64,000 nt of DNA from Pseudomonas sp. URMO17WK12:I2 (GCF_003253735.1 NZ_QKYW01000005.1:62001-126000), one strand, 5' to 3'; counted from the first letter of the stretch, positions 22,025-29,957 are shown. Made by a program: numbers and translations. Notes: generated from the sequence alone by a model not told the origin.

Positions 22025-23152
22025 TTATTTGCCTGCGTCTGACTTCAGGTGCTCGGCGAAGAAGGCTGTCATCTTGTCGAAGGGAATCTTGTCCAGGCGG
22101 TCGTACAGGTCGACGTGGCTGGCTCCCGGAACGATCACCAGTTCCTTGGGCTCTGCTGCAGCTGCATAGGCGGTCTCGGCGAAATAACGCGAATGAGCCT
22201 TCTCACCGTGAACGAACAGGATGGGACGCGGCGAAATTTCCTTGATGTAGCTCAGGATTGGCATGTTCATGAACGACAATGGCGTCGTCATCGTCCAGGC
22301 ATTGCCCGAGTTGACCGCTCGCGGATGGTAGCCGCGTGGCGTCATGTAGTAGTCGGCATAGTCGAGCAGGAACTGCGGCTCGCCGCCCTTCAGCTTGTTG
22401 TAGTCCGGCTGGTAGGCTGGTTTACCGTTCTGCGCATCGTCCCAGCGCTGCCGGCTCAGTTGTTCCAGGGTCTGCGCGCGCTGCTCGGCGGTCACGCTGT
22501 CGTTGTAACCCTTGGACATGACGCGGGTCATGTCGTACATGGTGCTGGCGACGACGGCCTTGACGCGCTTGTCGACCGCCACGGCGTTCAGGGCCATACC
22601 GCCCCAGCCGCAAATGCCGATGACGCCTATGCGCTCACGATCAACGTAGGATTGCAGGCCGATGAAATCCACTGCGGCCATGAAGTCTTCGGTGTTGATA
22701 TCCGGGGAAGCGACGTTACGCGGTTCACCGCCGCTCTCCCCGGTATAGGAGCCGTCGAAAGCCAGGGTGACGAAGCCGCGCTCGGCCATGGTTTGTGCAT
22801 AAAGGCCCGAGGATTGTTCCTTCACCGCGCCGAAGGGGCCGCCGACGACGAGTGCCGCCAGCCGTTGGTTGCCGCGATTCTTCGGCAGATACAGGTCACC
22901 CGCGAGGGTGATGCCGTAGCGGTTCTTGAAGGTTACCTTCTGGTGATCGACCTTTTCGCTCTTGGCAAACACCTTGTCCCATTCCTGGGTCAGGTGCAGG
23001 TCATCCATCTCGATCATTGCCGGGGCTGTTTGCGCCTGTGCCATCTCGCCGCCGAAGGCTGCAGCCAGGCCGACAAGGAGGGAACCATGGAAGAGGTCCC
23101 GCAGGGTTCTGCGCGGTTTGATGCTCGTCAGATTCAGGGTTGCTACGTTCAT
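22025..23152 (-). CDS. Exported alpha/beta hydrolase, dienelactone-hydrolase-like
   Basis: A 375-residue hydrolase with an N-terminal export signal (KPRRTLRDLF, then a hydrophobic run ending near MAQAQT); the paired arginines suggest possible Tat export. The alpha/beta core has the nucleophile elbow GICGWGG, with cysteine where most hydrolases have serine, as in dienelactone hydrolases. A late GASHVDLYD histidine follows. The substrate is unknown. The ATG at 23152 has a clear AAGGA site; the 216-residue upstream extension is a shadow. It is the last gene of a leftward cargo set with the cyclophilin-like protein and MFS pump. Confidence 0.8.
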   Translation of the reverse strand: MNVATLNLTSIKPRRTLRDLFHGSLLVGLAAAFGGEMAQAQTAPAMIEMDDLHLTQEWDKVFAKSEKVDHQKVTFKNRYGITLAGDLYLPKNRGNQRLAALVVGGPFGAVKEQSSGLYAQTMAERGFVTLAFDGSYTGESGGEPRNVASPDINTEDFMAAVDFIGLQSYVDRERIGVIGICGWGGMALNAVAVDKRVKAVVASTMYDMTRVMSKGYNDSVTAEQRAQTLEQLSRQRWDDAQNGKPAYQPDYNKLKGGEPQFLLDYADYYMTPRGYHPRAVNSGNAWTMTTPLSFMNMPILSYIKEISPRPILFVHGEKAHSRYFAETAYAAAAEPKELVIVPGASHVDLYDRLDKIPFDKMTAFFAEHLKSDAGK

Positions 23153-23292
23153 CGTGTTTTCCTTCGCATGGTTGATGAGGGGGCAAATGCGCAGAACTGT
23201 TAGCTTCACCTTCGCAGGCCAACGCCTGGCTGCCGGCCTGTCGAATTGGCTGTTGGCGGGAATCAAAGAACTGCCTCGCTCGAGGAAATCAG

Positions 23293-23835
23293 TCACCTTG
23301 AGAAGGTGATCCGCGCGGTTCCCCTGCCAAGTACCTGCGCCAAATCCGCGGGGGCGTCGATACGCCCCAGGCGCGTGTACGAGTAGCTCGAATCGAATGT
23401 CAGGTAGAAGACAACCAACGTCTGTAAGCCGTAGAGCATGAGGTCGCCGTTGTGGAGCGTGCCGGGCCGAATGGTGCTCGTAGGTAACGCCTTCGGCAGC
23501 TTGGCGTGCTTCTCGTTGCTGTTGAGATCGGGCATGTCGATGGTGAGCGGCAGCAGGGCGGCAAAGGCACGAGCAGCTTCGGTGTCGGCCAAGGTGATGG
23601 CGAAGCGACGTTCGCCGACGGTCATCCACATACGCGATTCCTCCGATTGAACAGTTGCCGTTGCGGCAGTGGCCGAGATGGCGCTGGCAGCGGCCCATGC
23701 CTCTGCGCTCCCGCCAAGGATGCACAGGCTGGACAGCAGGCCCAGCACGCGCAGGGCACGTACGCCTCCTGCGCAGCGGCCTGCAATCTGCGCTCGGCAA
23801 TGGCTGCTACGGGCGATGACGAGGTTCATGGTCAT
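23293..23835 (-). CDS. Cyclophilin-like fold protein, exported
   Basis: A 180-residue protein with a signal-type hydrophobic stretch (VLGLLSSLCILGGSAEAWA). It also has the compact cyclophilin-like domain pattern (VGERRFAITLADTEAARAFAALLPLTIDM and YGLQTLVVFYLTF) seen in small bacterial proteins next to hydrolases and MFS genes. Its function is unknown and peptidyl-prolyl isomerase activity is not implied. The ATGACCATG start at 23835 follows GGAGGG. It lies between the hydrolase and the MFS gene on the same strand, so co-transcription is likely. Confidence 0.7.
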   Translation of the reverse strand: MTMNLVIARSSHCRAQIAGRCAGGVRALRVLGLLSSLCILGGSAEAWAAASAISATAATATVQSEESRMWMTVGERRFAITLADTEAARAFAALLPLTIDMPDLNSNEKHAKLPKALPTSTIRPGTLHNGDLMLYGLQTLVVFYLTFDSSYSYTRLGRIDAPADLAQVLGRGTARITFSR

Positions 23836-23858
23836 GGACCCTCCGGGCATGGCTTGGC

Positions 23859-25070
23859 TCAGTTCGCTTGCCGCATCGGCGAGCGCGAGGTGAGAAAAGC
23901 GAGAAAAGCCGCTAACAACAGCATGGCCGCACTGGCTAGGAAGGTCGCCTGGTAGCCACTGTGGTCGAACAGCAGGCCACCGAGGGTCGACCCCAGCGCG
24001 ATGGAAAGCTGAACCACGGCAACGAAAAGGCCACCACCTGCTTCGGCATCCTTGGGAAACACCATGGCGATCCAGGACCACCAGCCGACGGGCGCCGAGG
24101 TACCGATCAACCCCCACAGGCCCAACAGGGCGACTACGCTGGCGGTCCAGTGACCGAAGGCGGTCAGCGCCACGGCAATCAAAGCCATCAGCAATGGCAT
24201 GGCTATCAGCGCCTGAAAGAAGCGCCGCTGCAGCACCCGACCGATCAGCAGGGTGCCGATGAAACCCGCCGCACCGATCACCAGCAGCACGAGTGAAATG
24301 TCGGTGCCATGCACGCCGGTGACCGTCTCCAGGAACGGCCGCACGTAGGTGAACAAGGAGAACTGGCCCATGAAGAACAGGCTGCTGGCCAGCATGCCGA
24401 TCATGACGGCGGGGCGCTTGAGCAGGGTGAATACCTTGAATGCACTGCCCACGCCGGGACTGCGTGCGGCGGCCTGCATGGATGGCAGCGCTTTCCATTG
24501 CCAGGCTAGTGCGACCACGGCGATTGGCACCAGGCAGAGAAAGGCGCCGCGCCAACCGATGATCGTTCCGAGCCAAGCGCCCAGCGGCGCGGCGACCACT
24601 GTGGCCAGTGCGTTGCCGCCATTGACCAATGCCAGTGCCCGCGGCACATCACGGGCTGGTACCAGGCGTATCGCCGTGGCTGCCGACATCGACCAGAAAC
24701 CGCCCACCACCACGCCGATCAGTGCCCGACCGAGCACGTAGGTTACGTAGTTTGGCGCCAGCGCGACGATGGCGCCGGATACGCCCATGGCCGCCGTCAG
24801 TCCCAGCAGCAGTGTCTTGCGATTCAGGCTGCCGGCAAGCGCCGAAATGAACAGGCTGGTGAGCACGGCGAAGGCCCCCGAGATGGCAATGCCCTGGCCG
24901 GCCATGCCTTCGCTGACACCCAGATCATCGGCGATGGGGGTCAGCAGGCTGACCGGCAGGAACTCCGATGCGACCAGCGCGAAGGCGCAAACCGAAATGG
25001 CCAGCACGCCACTCCAGGAGCTCGACTGCTCGGGGGCTTCGTTGGCGGTATTGATTGTGCGGGCTGTCAT
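23859..25070 (-). CDS. MFS efflux transporter, NepI-like
   Basis: A 403-residue, twelve-helix major facilitator. The N-terminal sequence (ALVASEFLPVSLLTPIADDLGVSEGMAGQ) and the GGFWSMSAATAIRLVP and APLGAWLGTIIGWR segments closely resemble DHA1 drug/nucleoside efflux proteins such as NepI. Export of a hydrophobic drug or purine-like compound is likely; the real substrate cannot be read. It is the first gene of the leftward cargo operon and is divergent from the LysR regulator, which probably controls it. Confidence 0.85.
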   Translation of the reverse strand: MTARTINTANEAPEQSSSWSGVLAISVCAFALVASEFLPVSLLTPIADDLGVSEGMAGQGIAISGAFAVLTSLFISALAGSLNRKTLLLGLTAAMGVSGAIVALAPNYVTYVLGRALIGVVVGGFWSMSAATAIRLVPARDVPRALALVNGGNALATVVAAPLGAWLGTIIGWRGAFLCLVPIAVVALAWQWKALPSMQAAARSPGVGSAFKVFTLLKRPAVMIGMLASSLFFMGQFSLFTYVRPFLETVTGVHGTDISLVLLVIGAAGFIGTLLIGRVLQRRFFQALIAMPLLMALIAVALTAFGHWTASVVALLGLWGLIGTSAPVGWWSWIAMVFPKDAEAGGGLFVAVVQLSIALGSTLGGLLFDHSGYQATFLASAAMLLLAAFLAFLTSRSPMRQAN

Positions 25071-25206
25071 GCAAAACCTGGTTTTCCGAGATTTGACGAA
25101 GAATGAAAGCCACCGATGCGACGAAGGCGGCGAGGGAGAGGGCAGGGATTGCCACTCCCAGTGAGATCGAGGTTGATCACGCGAAGTGAATGTTCGGGCA
25201 TGCGCC

Positions 25207-25222
25207 TAGCTGTTACTAGCTA
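25207..25222. promoter_or_regulatory. Possible LysR operator between MFS and LysR genes
   Basis: TAGCT-N6-AGCTA is a perfect interrupted palindrome fitting the T-N11-A type of LysR site. It lies in the 211-base divergent intergenic region, upstream of a TATAAG -10-like stretch at 25241. Confidence 0.45.
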
Positions 25223-25281
25223 ATGAATCCTTCAAAAGGCTATAAGCTCTGCTAATCAATGATTCGTGGGAAACTTCGGCC

Positions 25282-26178
25282 ATGATCAAACGTAATCTCA
25301 ACGACCTGCTGTCCTTCGTCACCGTCGCGCGCGAGGGCACCTTTACCCGCGCCGCCGCCCAGCTGGGCGTGACGCAGTCGGCATTGAGCCAGGCGATAAG
25401 CGGCTTGGAGGCACGACTGCAGATCCGCTTGCTCACCCGAACGACACGTAGCGTTTCGCTCACTGCTGCGGGCGAGCGCTTGCTGAACGCGATTGGCAAT
25501 CGCTTCGACGAGATCGAGGCGGAGCTGGACGAGTTGTCGGCCCTGCGTGACAAACCCAGCGGCACGGTGCGCATTACCTGCGGAGATCACATCCAGCGCA
25601 GCTTGATGATGCCCAGGCTCACGCCTCTGTTGTTGGAGTATCCAGACATCAAGATAGAGTTCGACATCAACTACGGCTTCCGCGACATCGTGGCCGATCG
25701 CTTCGATGCGGGCGTGCGCATGGGCGACACCATCGACAAGGACATGATCGCGATTCCCATCGGGCCGCCGTTGCGCATGGCGGTGGTGGCATCCCCGGCG
25801 TACTTTGCGAAGCAGCTGAAACCCAAAAAGCCTCGTGAGCTGATCGACCACAATTGCATCAACATGCGCATGCAGTCTGGAGGAGGGCTCTACGTCTGGG
25901 ACTTTCAGCGCAAGGACAAGCAGTTGAACGTCCGAGTCGATGGACAGCTCATCCTGAATGCCTCGCCCAACGTCGTGGATGCCGCGCTGGCCGGGTTGGG
26001 AGTCGCCTGGCTACCCGAAGATGAATTCGCCCCGCATATCGACGAGGGTCGGTTGGAGCGTGTGCTGGAGGACTGGTGCCCACCGTTCCCCGGTTACTAT
26101 CTGTACTACCCGAGCCGTCGACAGCCATCGCCAGCCTTTAGCCTGGTCGTGGATGCGCTGCGTTATAGCAGGCCATAG
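25282..26178 (+). CDS. LysR-family transcriptional regulator
   Basis: A 298-residue LysR regulator. The N-terminal winged helix (LLSFVTVAREGTFTRAAAQL, then TQSALSQAISGLEARL) is followed by the effector-binding domain, with typical VRITCGDHIQRS, DRFDAGVRMGD and GLGVAWLPEDE segments. It is divergent from the NepI-like MFS gene and probably regulates the MFS/cyclophilin-like/hydrolase operon. Its GC content matches the chromosome rather than the AT-rich right half of the element, so it belongs to the nested cargo. Confidence 0.88.
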   Translation: MIKRNLNDLLSFVTVAREGTFTRAAAQLGVTQSALSQAISGLEARLQIRLLTRTTRSVSLTAAGERLLNAIGNRFDEIEAELDELSALRDKPSGTVRITCGDHIQRSLMMPRLTPLLLEYPDIKIEFDINYGFRDIVADRFDAGVRMGDTIDKDMIAIPIGPPLRMAVVASPAYFAKQLKPKKPRELIDHNCINMRMQSGGGLYVWDFQRKDKQLNVRVDGQLILNASPNVVDAALAGLGVAWLPEDEFAPHIDEGRLERVLEDWCPPFPGYYLYYPSRRQPSPAFSLVVDALRYSRP

Positions 26179-26299
26179 GGTAGCCGCTGCGGTGCGTAGA
26201 GTTGGTCGCGCGTTATTGGGTTGCAACTTTGCGCGAGTTGTTATGCCTGGTATCGAGCAAGTGGCGACGAGCATTGCCGTCAGCAAAGGGCGCGCGCGT

Positions 26300-26508
26300 G
26301 CAAGGTAGCCTATCGATCTCAACAGGTGGCGGTGAGTGGCGCTGATGACCATGGGCGCTTGCCGCGCGTTATGGTGGGCAGCCCCGCGCATGGCCCAGAA
26401 GCGGGCTGTGTCGTAGGTAATGCCGTTGCGATCCGCCCAGGTTTCGATGGTTTCAACGTCCTGTTGCGGGCCTATCAGCTTGTTGGCGTCCAGCTCTTCT
26501 AGTCCCAT
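26300..26508 (-). pseudogene. Excisionase-like DNA-binding protein, frame-damaged
   Basis: The open frame starts MGLEELDANKLIGPQQ, then TWADRNGITYDTARFWAMRG, a small winged-helix pattern like excisionases or regulators of Pf-type prophages. After MRG the expected LPTI...GKR stretch appears in another frame, and the original frame resumes with MVISA. This suggests two compensating indels or decay. The frame stays open to 26011, but that part is antisense to the LysR gene and not family-like. It is divergent from the repressor gene. Recognition is by pattern only. Confidence 0.5.
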
Positions 26509-26556
26509 GTCGTTCCGTGCCTATTCGTGTCAATATTCGAAGCAGCGAACTTGCTT

Positions 26557-26614
26557 CAGGTAAAAAGTACATAGGTACATATTACCTGAGGATTCATGAA
26601 TGTACATAGAACAT
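26557..26614. promoter_or_regulatory. Operator-like repeats between excisionase and repressor genes
   Basis: CAGGTAA at 26557 and TTACCTG at 26582 form a perfect inverted repeat. Within and beside it, GTACATAGGTACAT (26567) and GTACATAGAACAT (26602) are near-identical direct copies. Their position between divergent regulators fits a phage-type genetic switch. Confidence 0.55.
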
Positions 26615-26629
26615 GAATGGAATTTTTCA

Positions 26630-26902
26630 ATGGCCTCCGGCATGACCGATAGGGCGCTTCAATTGCTGAACGCAACCAGCCTGAAAGAGCTGGCCGACGT
26701 GAACAGCAAGGACTACCTGAGATGGCAAAACATCAAGCGTGGCAGAGCTCGCTTGGGTGCAGATGAAGTAGAGCTGCTAGGGCAGGCTTACCCGCAATAC
26801 CGCTGGTGGCTAATGACCGGGGAGGTCATGCCAGATAAAGGACAAGTAAGCCCCGACTACGATGAGGCCAACCGAAACTTGTCCAATCAGAACGCGGGAT
26901 AG
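26630..26902 (+). CDS. Small repressor-like DNA-binding protein
   Basis: A 90-residue protein with an HTH-like N-terminal half (RALQLLNATSLKELADV, then YLRWQNIKRGRARLGADEVELL), followed by YPQYRWWLMTGEVMP. The WWLMTGE ending is characteristic of small phage repressor-like proteins in Pseudomonas elements. It is divergent from the excisionase-like gene and faces the operator-like repeats, which suggests it controls the element's switch. The frame is open from an ATG at 26600, but that start would overlap the second operator copy; MASGMTD at 26630 is preferred, and MTDRAL at 26642 is also possible. Confidence 0.65.
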   Translation: MASGMTDRALQLLNATSLKELADVNSKDYLRWQNIKRGRARLGADEVELLGQAYPQYRWWLMTGEVMPDKGQVSPDYDEANRNLSNQNAG

Positions 26903-27018
26903 CGATTACAACGGAAGTAGCTAGGCGCTGGTTTGCCCAACGGTCAGATTGAGCTAATTTGCTTTTTATAAGTAGCATCAAAAATAACGTCTGCTAGTAG
27001 CATAGGGAATGCTTGAAT

Positions 27019-27900
27019 ATGGTCAACCAACATCGCCAAATTACTCTCAAGTTTGATGGAACTTTGGCGCCTCAGAATGGAGTTTCGTTAAGAACAATAT
27101 CGTATACAGTTCCTCATATTCAGAGGGCGATTGATAAGAGCGTATATTTCTTACATTTTGAGGAACTCAGAAAATTTTCTACTCTGCCAATGCATCTGCA
27201 TTCAGATGCCGATCTTTATATTTATGCTTTAGAAAAAGGATCGCTGAAGTTTCCTTTTTTTAGCGATCTTGCAAAAGAGGTTCCTGACTTATTTAATGCC
27301 TTTATGTCAAAGCCGTATGAGGAAGCGGCACATGAAGTTATTATTCCTGGAACCATAATGCAGACGGATCTTGAAACGAATAAGATTCATGCTGCAATGG
27401 GCAATCTCGACTATGTCACTCAAGAGCAAATGCTCGCCAAAGAAGCTATGCATAAAAAAGCATATGCTCAATCAGCAGTTATGAAAGATATGAGCCTCGC
27501 TCTAGGAGTGGTAAGAGTAACCCCAGGTGCGATTCTGGCGCTGGAGGTAGATTCTGAGAAGGGAGCGAAAAGCTATGAGTTTGATCAGAATAATGCCTCT
27601 CGTTTTGCAAGGCTTACTACAACAAAGCGTTTAGAAGATGCTGTGGTCTATAATGGTAGGATAACTGGCCTTGAGCGACAAAGAGGAAATGCTAGATTTG
27701 AATTTGCAGCTAAATTTCTCAGCAGGGCGACAGGTACAGAGTCAAAAATATTAATATCTAATTATGACGATGCAATGAAACTACATCCGTATAACTTAAC
27801 GGATAAAGATGTTCTTATTTGGGCTGCTCCAATATCAACCTATGGCTCTTTTGACCCGGTTAGAGGAGACTTGGTGTTTGTGGATATGTTCAAAGAATGA
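27019..27900 (+). CDS. Unrecognised soluble protein, first gene of AT-rich pair
   Basis: A 293-residue protein with no signal peptide or membrane segment. It opens with a short strand-rich part (RQITLKFDGTL, then VSLRTISYTVPHIQRAID), followed by LYIYALEKGSLKFPF. The C-terminal half ends DPVRGDLVFVDMFKE. The opening vaguely recalls uncharacterised families found near mobile elements, but I cannot name one. A TTG at 27013 is also in frame; the AGGGA site spaces better with the ATG at 27019. Codon use and GC are far below the chromosome, showing recent transfer. It overlaps the next gene by four bases, so the two act together. Confidence 0.75.
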   Translation: MVNQHRQITLKFDGTLAPQNGVSLRTISYTVPHIQRAIDKSVYFLHFEELRKFSTLPMHLHSDADLYIYALEKGSLKFPFFSDLAKEVPDLFNAFMSKPYEEAAHEVIIPGTIMQTDLETNKIHAAMGNLDYVTQEQMLAKEAMHKKAYAQSAVMKDMSLALGVVRVTPGAILALEVDSEKGAKSYEFDQNNASRFARLTTTKRLEDAVVYNGRITGLERQRGNARFEFAAKFLSRATGTESKILISNYDDAMKLHPYNLTDKDVLIWAAPISTYGSFDPVRGDLVFVDMFKE

Positions 27901-28514
27901 TACTTGATAAGTTTAGCGAATTTATCTATGAGCAGTCCTCGCTGTTTTTTACAAAATGGCGAGTTAGCTGCTTTTTAGTAATTGTTTTACTTTTGACAGA
28001 TATAGGATTTGAGCTTTTATCTAAAGAATTTTGGTTTGGTAGTGTGGCGGCAGCAGTGGATACATTTTCGGATGTGTTGTTGCTGCCTCTTTATGTTGTT
28101 GTGTTAATATTCGCTCTTTGCTTTTTAGTGTCTCCATTTTTAAATAGGGCCTTCTCCCTGCTCGTGCTAGGGAGAGAATATAAGAGGGCGGAAAGCTTTA
28201 TATTGGATATCCAAGACAAGGTTTCTAAAGTTTCTAGTGATTCTCTGGTGCAGTATAGAGATAGAGCCGTAGAAGGAGAAGCATACATACAGCGGCTCAA
28301 GGGGCTAAATGAAAGCGTTATATGCTTTTCTATTTTTGGCGTCTTTATGGCGATTCACAATGAAGTGATATTTATTTATTATTCGATTGTTTTTGTTGTG
28401 CCTTTTTTAATTTTTTTCTCTGTGCAATCTATTTTTTCAAAATACTTAAATGCTATATTTTTCTATAAAAAACTTTCGGAGAATATATCTACCAGGCGGA
28501 AAAATAATACGTAA
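27897..28514 (+). CDS. Four-helix membrane protein, second gene of AT-rich pair
   Basis: A 205-residue protein with four predicted membrane helices in two hairpins. Helices near 23-42 and 55-80 are followed by a charged, probably cytosolic coiled stretch of about 70 residues (SFILDIQDKVSKVSS to GEAYIQRLKGL), then helices near 142-180. Its ATG overlaps the TGA of the preceding gene. No family was recognised. A soluble protein coupled to a small membrane protein inside a mobile element resembles the layout of abortive-infection systems, but function is unknown. Confidence 0.7.
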   Translation: MILDKFSEFIYEQSSLFFTKWRVSCFLVIVLLLTDIGFELLSKEFWFGSVAAAVDTFSDVLLLPLYVVVLIFALCFLVSPFLNRAFSLLVLGREYKRAESFILDIQDKVSKVSSDSLVQYRDRAVEGEAYIQRLKGLNESVICFSIFGVFMAIHNEVIFIYYSIVFVVPFLIFFSVQSIFSKYLNAIFFYKKLSENISTRRKNNT

Positions 28515-28550
28515 AAACGTACACATTTATTATGAACACAAGGAATAGTG

Positions 28551-29255
28551 ATGAGAGCTGACAAGGATGATGTTCCCGATTACCTAAAACCACGTAAGAA
28601 GCAAGGCCCATGGCGTACGCTGGCAATCATGGGTGTTGGCTCGGCAATCTTTTGGGGCTTGGTTACAGTATTTGCAAAACCCATCGTGATCGACGTGGCG
28701 CAGCTCAAGCAGGCTATCCGCTTTGGTGGTGAACCCATATTCAGTCAGCAGCCTGTACAGCCTCAGCAGCCACCAGCAGAGGCGCTACAAGGCAACGATC
28801 AAGACTGGATCAGATCCAACCAAGCCCAACAGAATATCCAAGCCAACCGTGAACTTGAAGAATGGTCACGCCAACGCGCCCTGGAAACTCAAGAGAGACA
28901 GACTTCGTTTAGCGATAGCAACTACAAGCCGAAGCCAATCGCGAACACCTACGCAGCATCTACCTTTCAAGCCCAACCTGTAAGCCAGCCACAAAGGCAG
29001 CAGCGGAAAGAAGTCCGCGAGGTAAGCAAGTCCGGATACTGGTCTTGGGAAAATGGCCACCAGAAGAAGAGGGTAAGCGGAGAGTTTTCGTGGATAGAAC
29101 GAAATGGAGTAATTGACCATTCCAGTGTATGCCAGAACTATCAAAAAGGCTCTCTGATTTACCGGGATTGCAGAAAAGGAGCCAAAGCAGCATTCAAGAA
29201 AATGTGCGGCAGCTACGAACCAGCCTGCAATCCCGGCAATAATATGATGCCGTAA
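28551..29255 (+). CDS. Single-pass membrane protein with Cys-containing C-terminal domain
   Basis: A 234-residue protein. A short cytosolic start (DYLKPRKKQGPWR) precedes one membrane helix (about 23-43). Then comes a long Gln/Pro-rich linker (SQQPVQPQQPPAE) and a compact C-terminal domain (SGYWSWENGHQKKRVSGEF). That domain has four cysteines (SSVCQN, YRDCRKG, KMCGSYEPACNP) that could form two disulphides outside the membrane. AAGGA lies six bases before the ATG at 28551; a GTG three bases earlier is in frame. No family name was recognised. The architecture resembles a periplasm-facing structural or adhesion component. Confidence 0.65.
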   Translation: MRADKDDVPDYLKPRKKQGPWRTLAIMGVGSAIFWGLVTVFAKPIVIDVAQLKQAIRFGGEPIFSQQPVQPQQPPAEALQGNDQDWIRSNQAQQNIQANRELEEWSRQRALETQERQTSFSDSNYKPKPIANTYAASTFQAQPVSQPQRQQRKEVREVSKSGYWSWENGHQKKRVSGEFSWIERNGVIDHSSVCQNYQKGSLIYRDCRKGAKAAFKKMCGSYEPACNPGNNMMP

Positions 29256-29324
29256 TAATCCATCAAAGGGGATGGATTTATTTATGAGCATTTGCAATTA
29301 AATTTTGGTCGCCGGTTTGAACTG

Positions 29325-29750
29325 ATGATTTCAATACTTAAATTTCTGAGCTTAAGCAGCGCGACCGCTTTCTTTTGTGTGTATCTTTTTGGTTTTTCCG
29401 GTGGAAAGATATCGGAAGAGTTTGAGGCTGAATTTGTCAGGTCGTGGAAGAAAAGCCTGGTTCAGTACATAATCTTAGATGATAAAACTTACAGCGCGCC
29501 CTATAGCCTTTGGTCGAATAATCTAAAGGCGGATATGTTTTATAAGTTCAACAAAGGCGAGCAGATCAAAGTTAGGGTAGATGAGGGTGGTCGAATAGCC
29601 TCGTTAGAGGCTAGAGGCGAACAGCTGGTTTCAATAACTGATTATGAAGTCTTCAAAAAAGAAGCATCATCACGTTACCAAAGGTATATATTTTTTTGCC
29701 TGGGTCTGTATGCGGTTCTTTGGCTGATGGGAAAAAGACTGCAGAATTAG
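29325..29750 (+). CDS. Small membrane-anchored protein of unknown function
   Basis: A 141-residue protein with an N-terminal hydrophobic helix (FLSLSSATAFFCVYLFGF), a charged middle, and a second helix near the C terminus (YIFFCLGLYAVLWLM), leaving both ends on the same side of the membrane. Start choice is uncertain: a TTG at 29292 is in frame, and an upstream well-placed ATG (29271) after AAAGGGG runs only nine codons before a stop, hinting at a past frameshift. It is the last gene before attR. Confidence 0.5.
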   Translation: MISILKFLSLSSATAFFCVYLFGFSGGKISEEFEAEFVRSWKKSLVQYIILDDKTYSAPYSLWSNNLKADMFYKFNKGEQIKVRVDEGGRIASLEARGEQLVSITDYEVFKKEASSRYQRYIFFCLGLYAVLWLMGKRLQN

Positions 29751-29772
29751 GCTGTAGCACTAAACGTAAGAG

Positions 29773-29794
29773 GTGTCGAAAAAGTGTCGAAAAC
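29773..29794. repeat. Tandem GTGTCGAAAA copies near attR (possible arm sites)
   Basis: GTGTCGAAAA at 29773-29782 and GTGTCGAAAAC at 29784-29794 match the left-end copy at 20929. They lie about 90 bases inside attR. Confidence 0.45.
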
Positions 29795-29884
29795 ACTGTG
29801 CCGCATAGCCACGAATCGACATGCTAAGGCCCCGTGAAATCACACATTGGCATGCACTGTGACGCACTGAAACCGCCCAAAAAC

Positions 29885-29912
29885 GGGTTCAAATCCCTAT
29901 CTTCCCGCCATA
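29885..29912 (+). repeat. attR: 28 bp copy of tRNA-Ser 3' end
   Basis: Exact duplicate of 20837-20864. It marks the right boundary of the integrated element. Confidence 0.9.
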
Positions 29913-29924
29913 CTCAATGCATAA

Positions 29925-29957
29925 AACCCTGAATCTTTTGAAGATCTCAGGGGTTTT
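29925..29957 (+). terminator. Displaced native terminator of tRNA-Ser
   Basis: AACCCTGAATCTT pairs with AAGATCTCAGGGGTT (one bulged base) and is followed by a T-run. It sits just after attR, so before integration it would have followed the tRNA gene. Confidence 0.75.

Larger units (their letters stand above)
20865..29884. mobile_element. tRNA-Ser-integrated element, decayed, with nested GC-rich cargo
   Basis: About 9 kb lies between two 28 bp copies of the tRNA 3' end. Next to attL are two small membrane-type genes and the C-terminal part of a tyrosine integrase pointing toward attL. A GC-rich block (about 22.0-26.2 kb) follows, with hydrolase, cyclophilin-like protein, MFS pump and LysR genes. 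Next are a damaged excisionase-like gene, a divergent repressor, and AT-rich unknown genes up to attR. Copies of GTGTCGAAAA near both ends may be integrase arm sites. The integrase lacks its N-terminal half, so the element should be immobile without help. The regulator pair resembles small Pf-type prophages; that is recall, not a search. Confidence 0.85.

Noticed and set aside
22049..23203. 384-codon plus-strand frame opposite the hydrolase
   Set aside because: Shadow frame; the minus strand encodes a complete alpha/beta hydrolase with signal peptide.
23153..23800. N-terminal extension of the hydrolase
   Set aside because: Low-complexity sequence antisense or out of frame to the cyclophilin-like gene; a good ribosome-binding site precedes the ATG at 23152.
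26011..26300. C-terminal part of the excisionase-like frame
   Set aside because: It runs antisense to the LysR gene's end and shows no family pattern.
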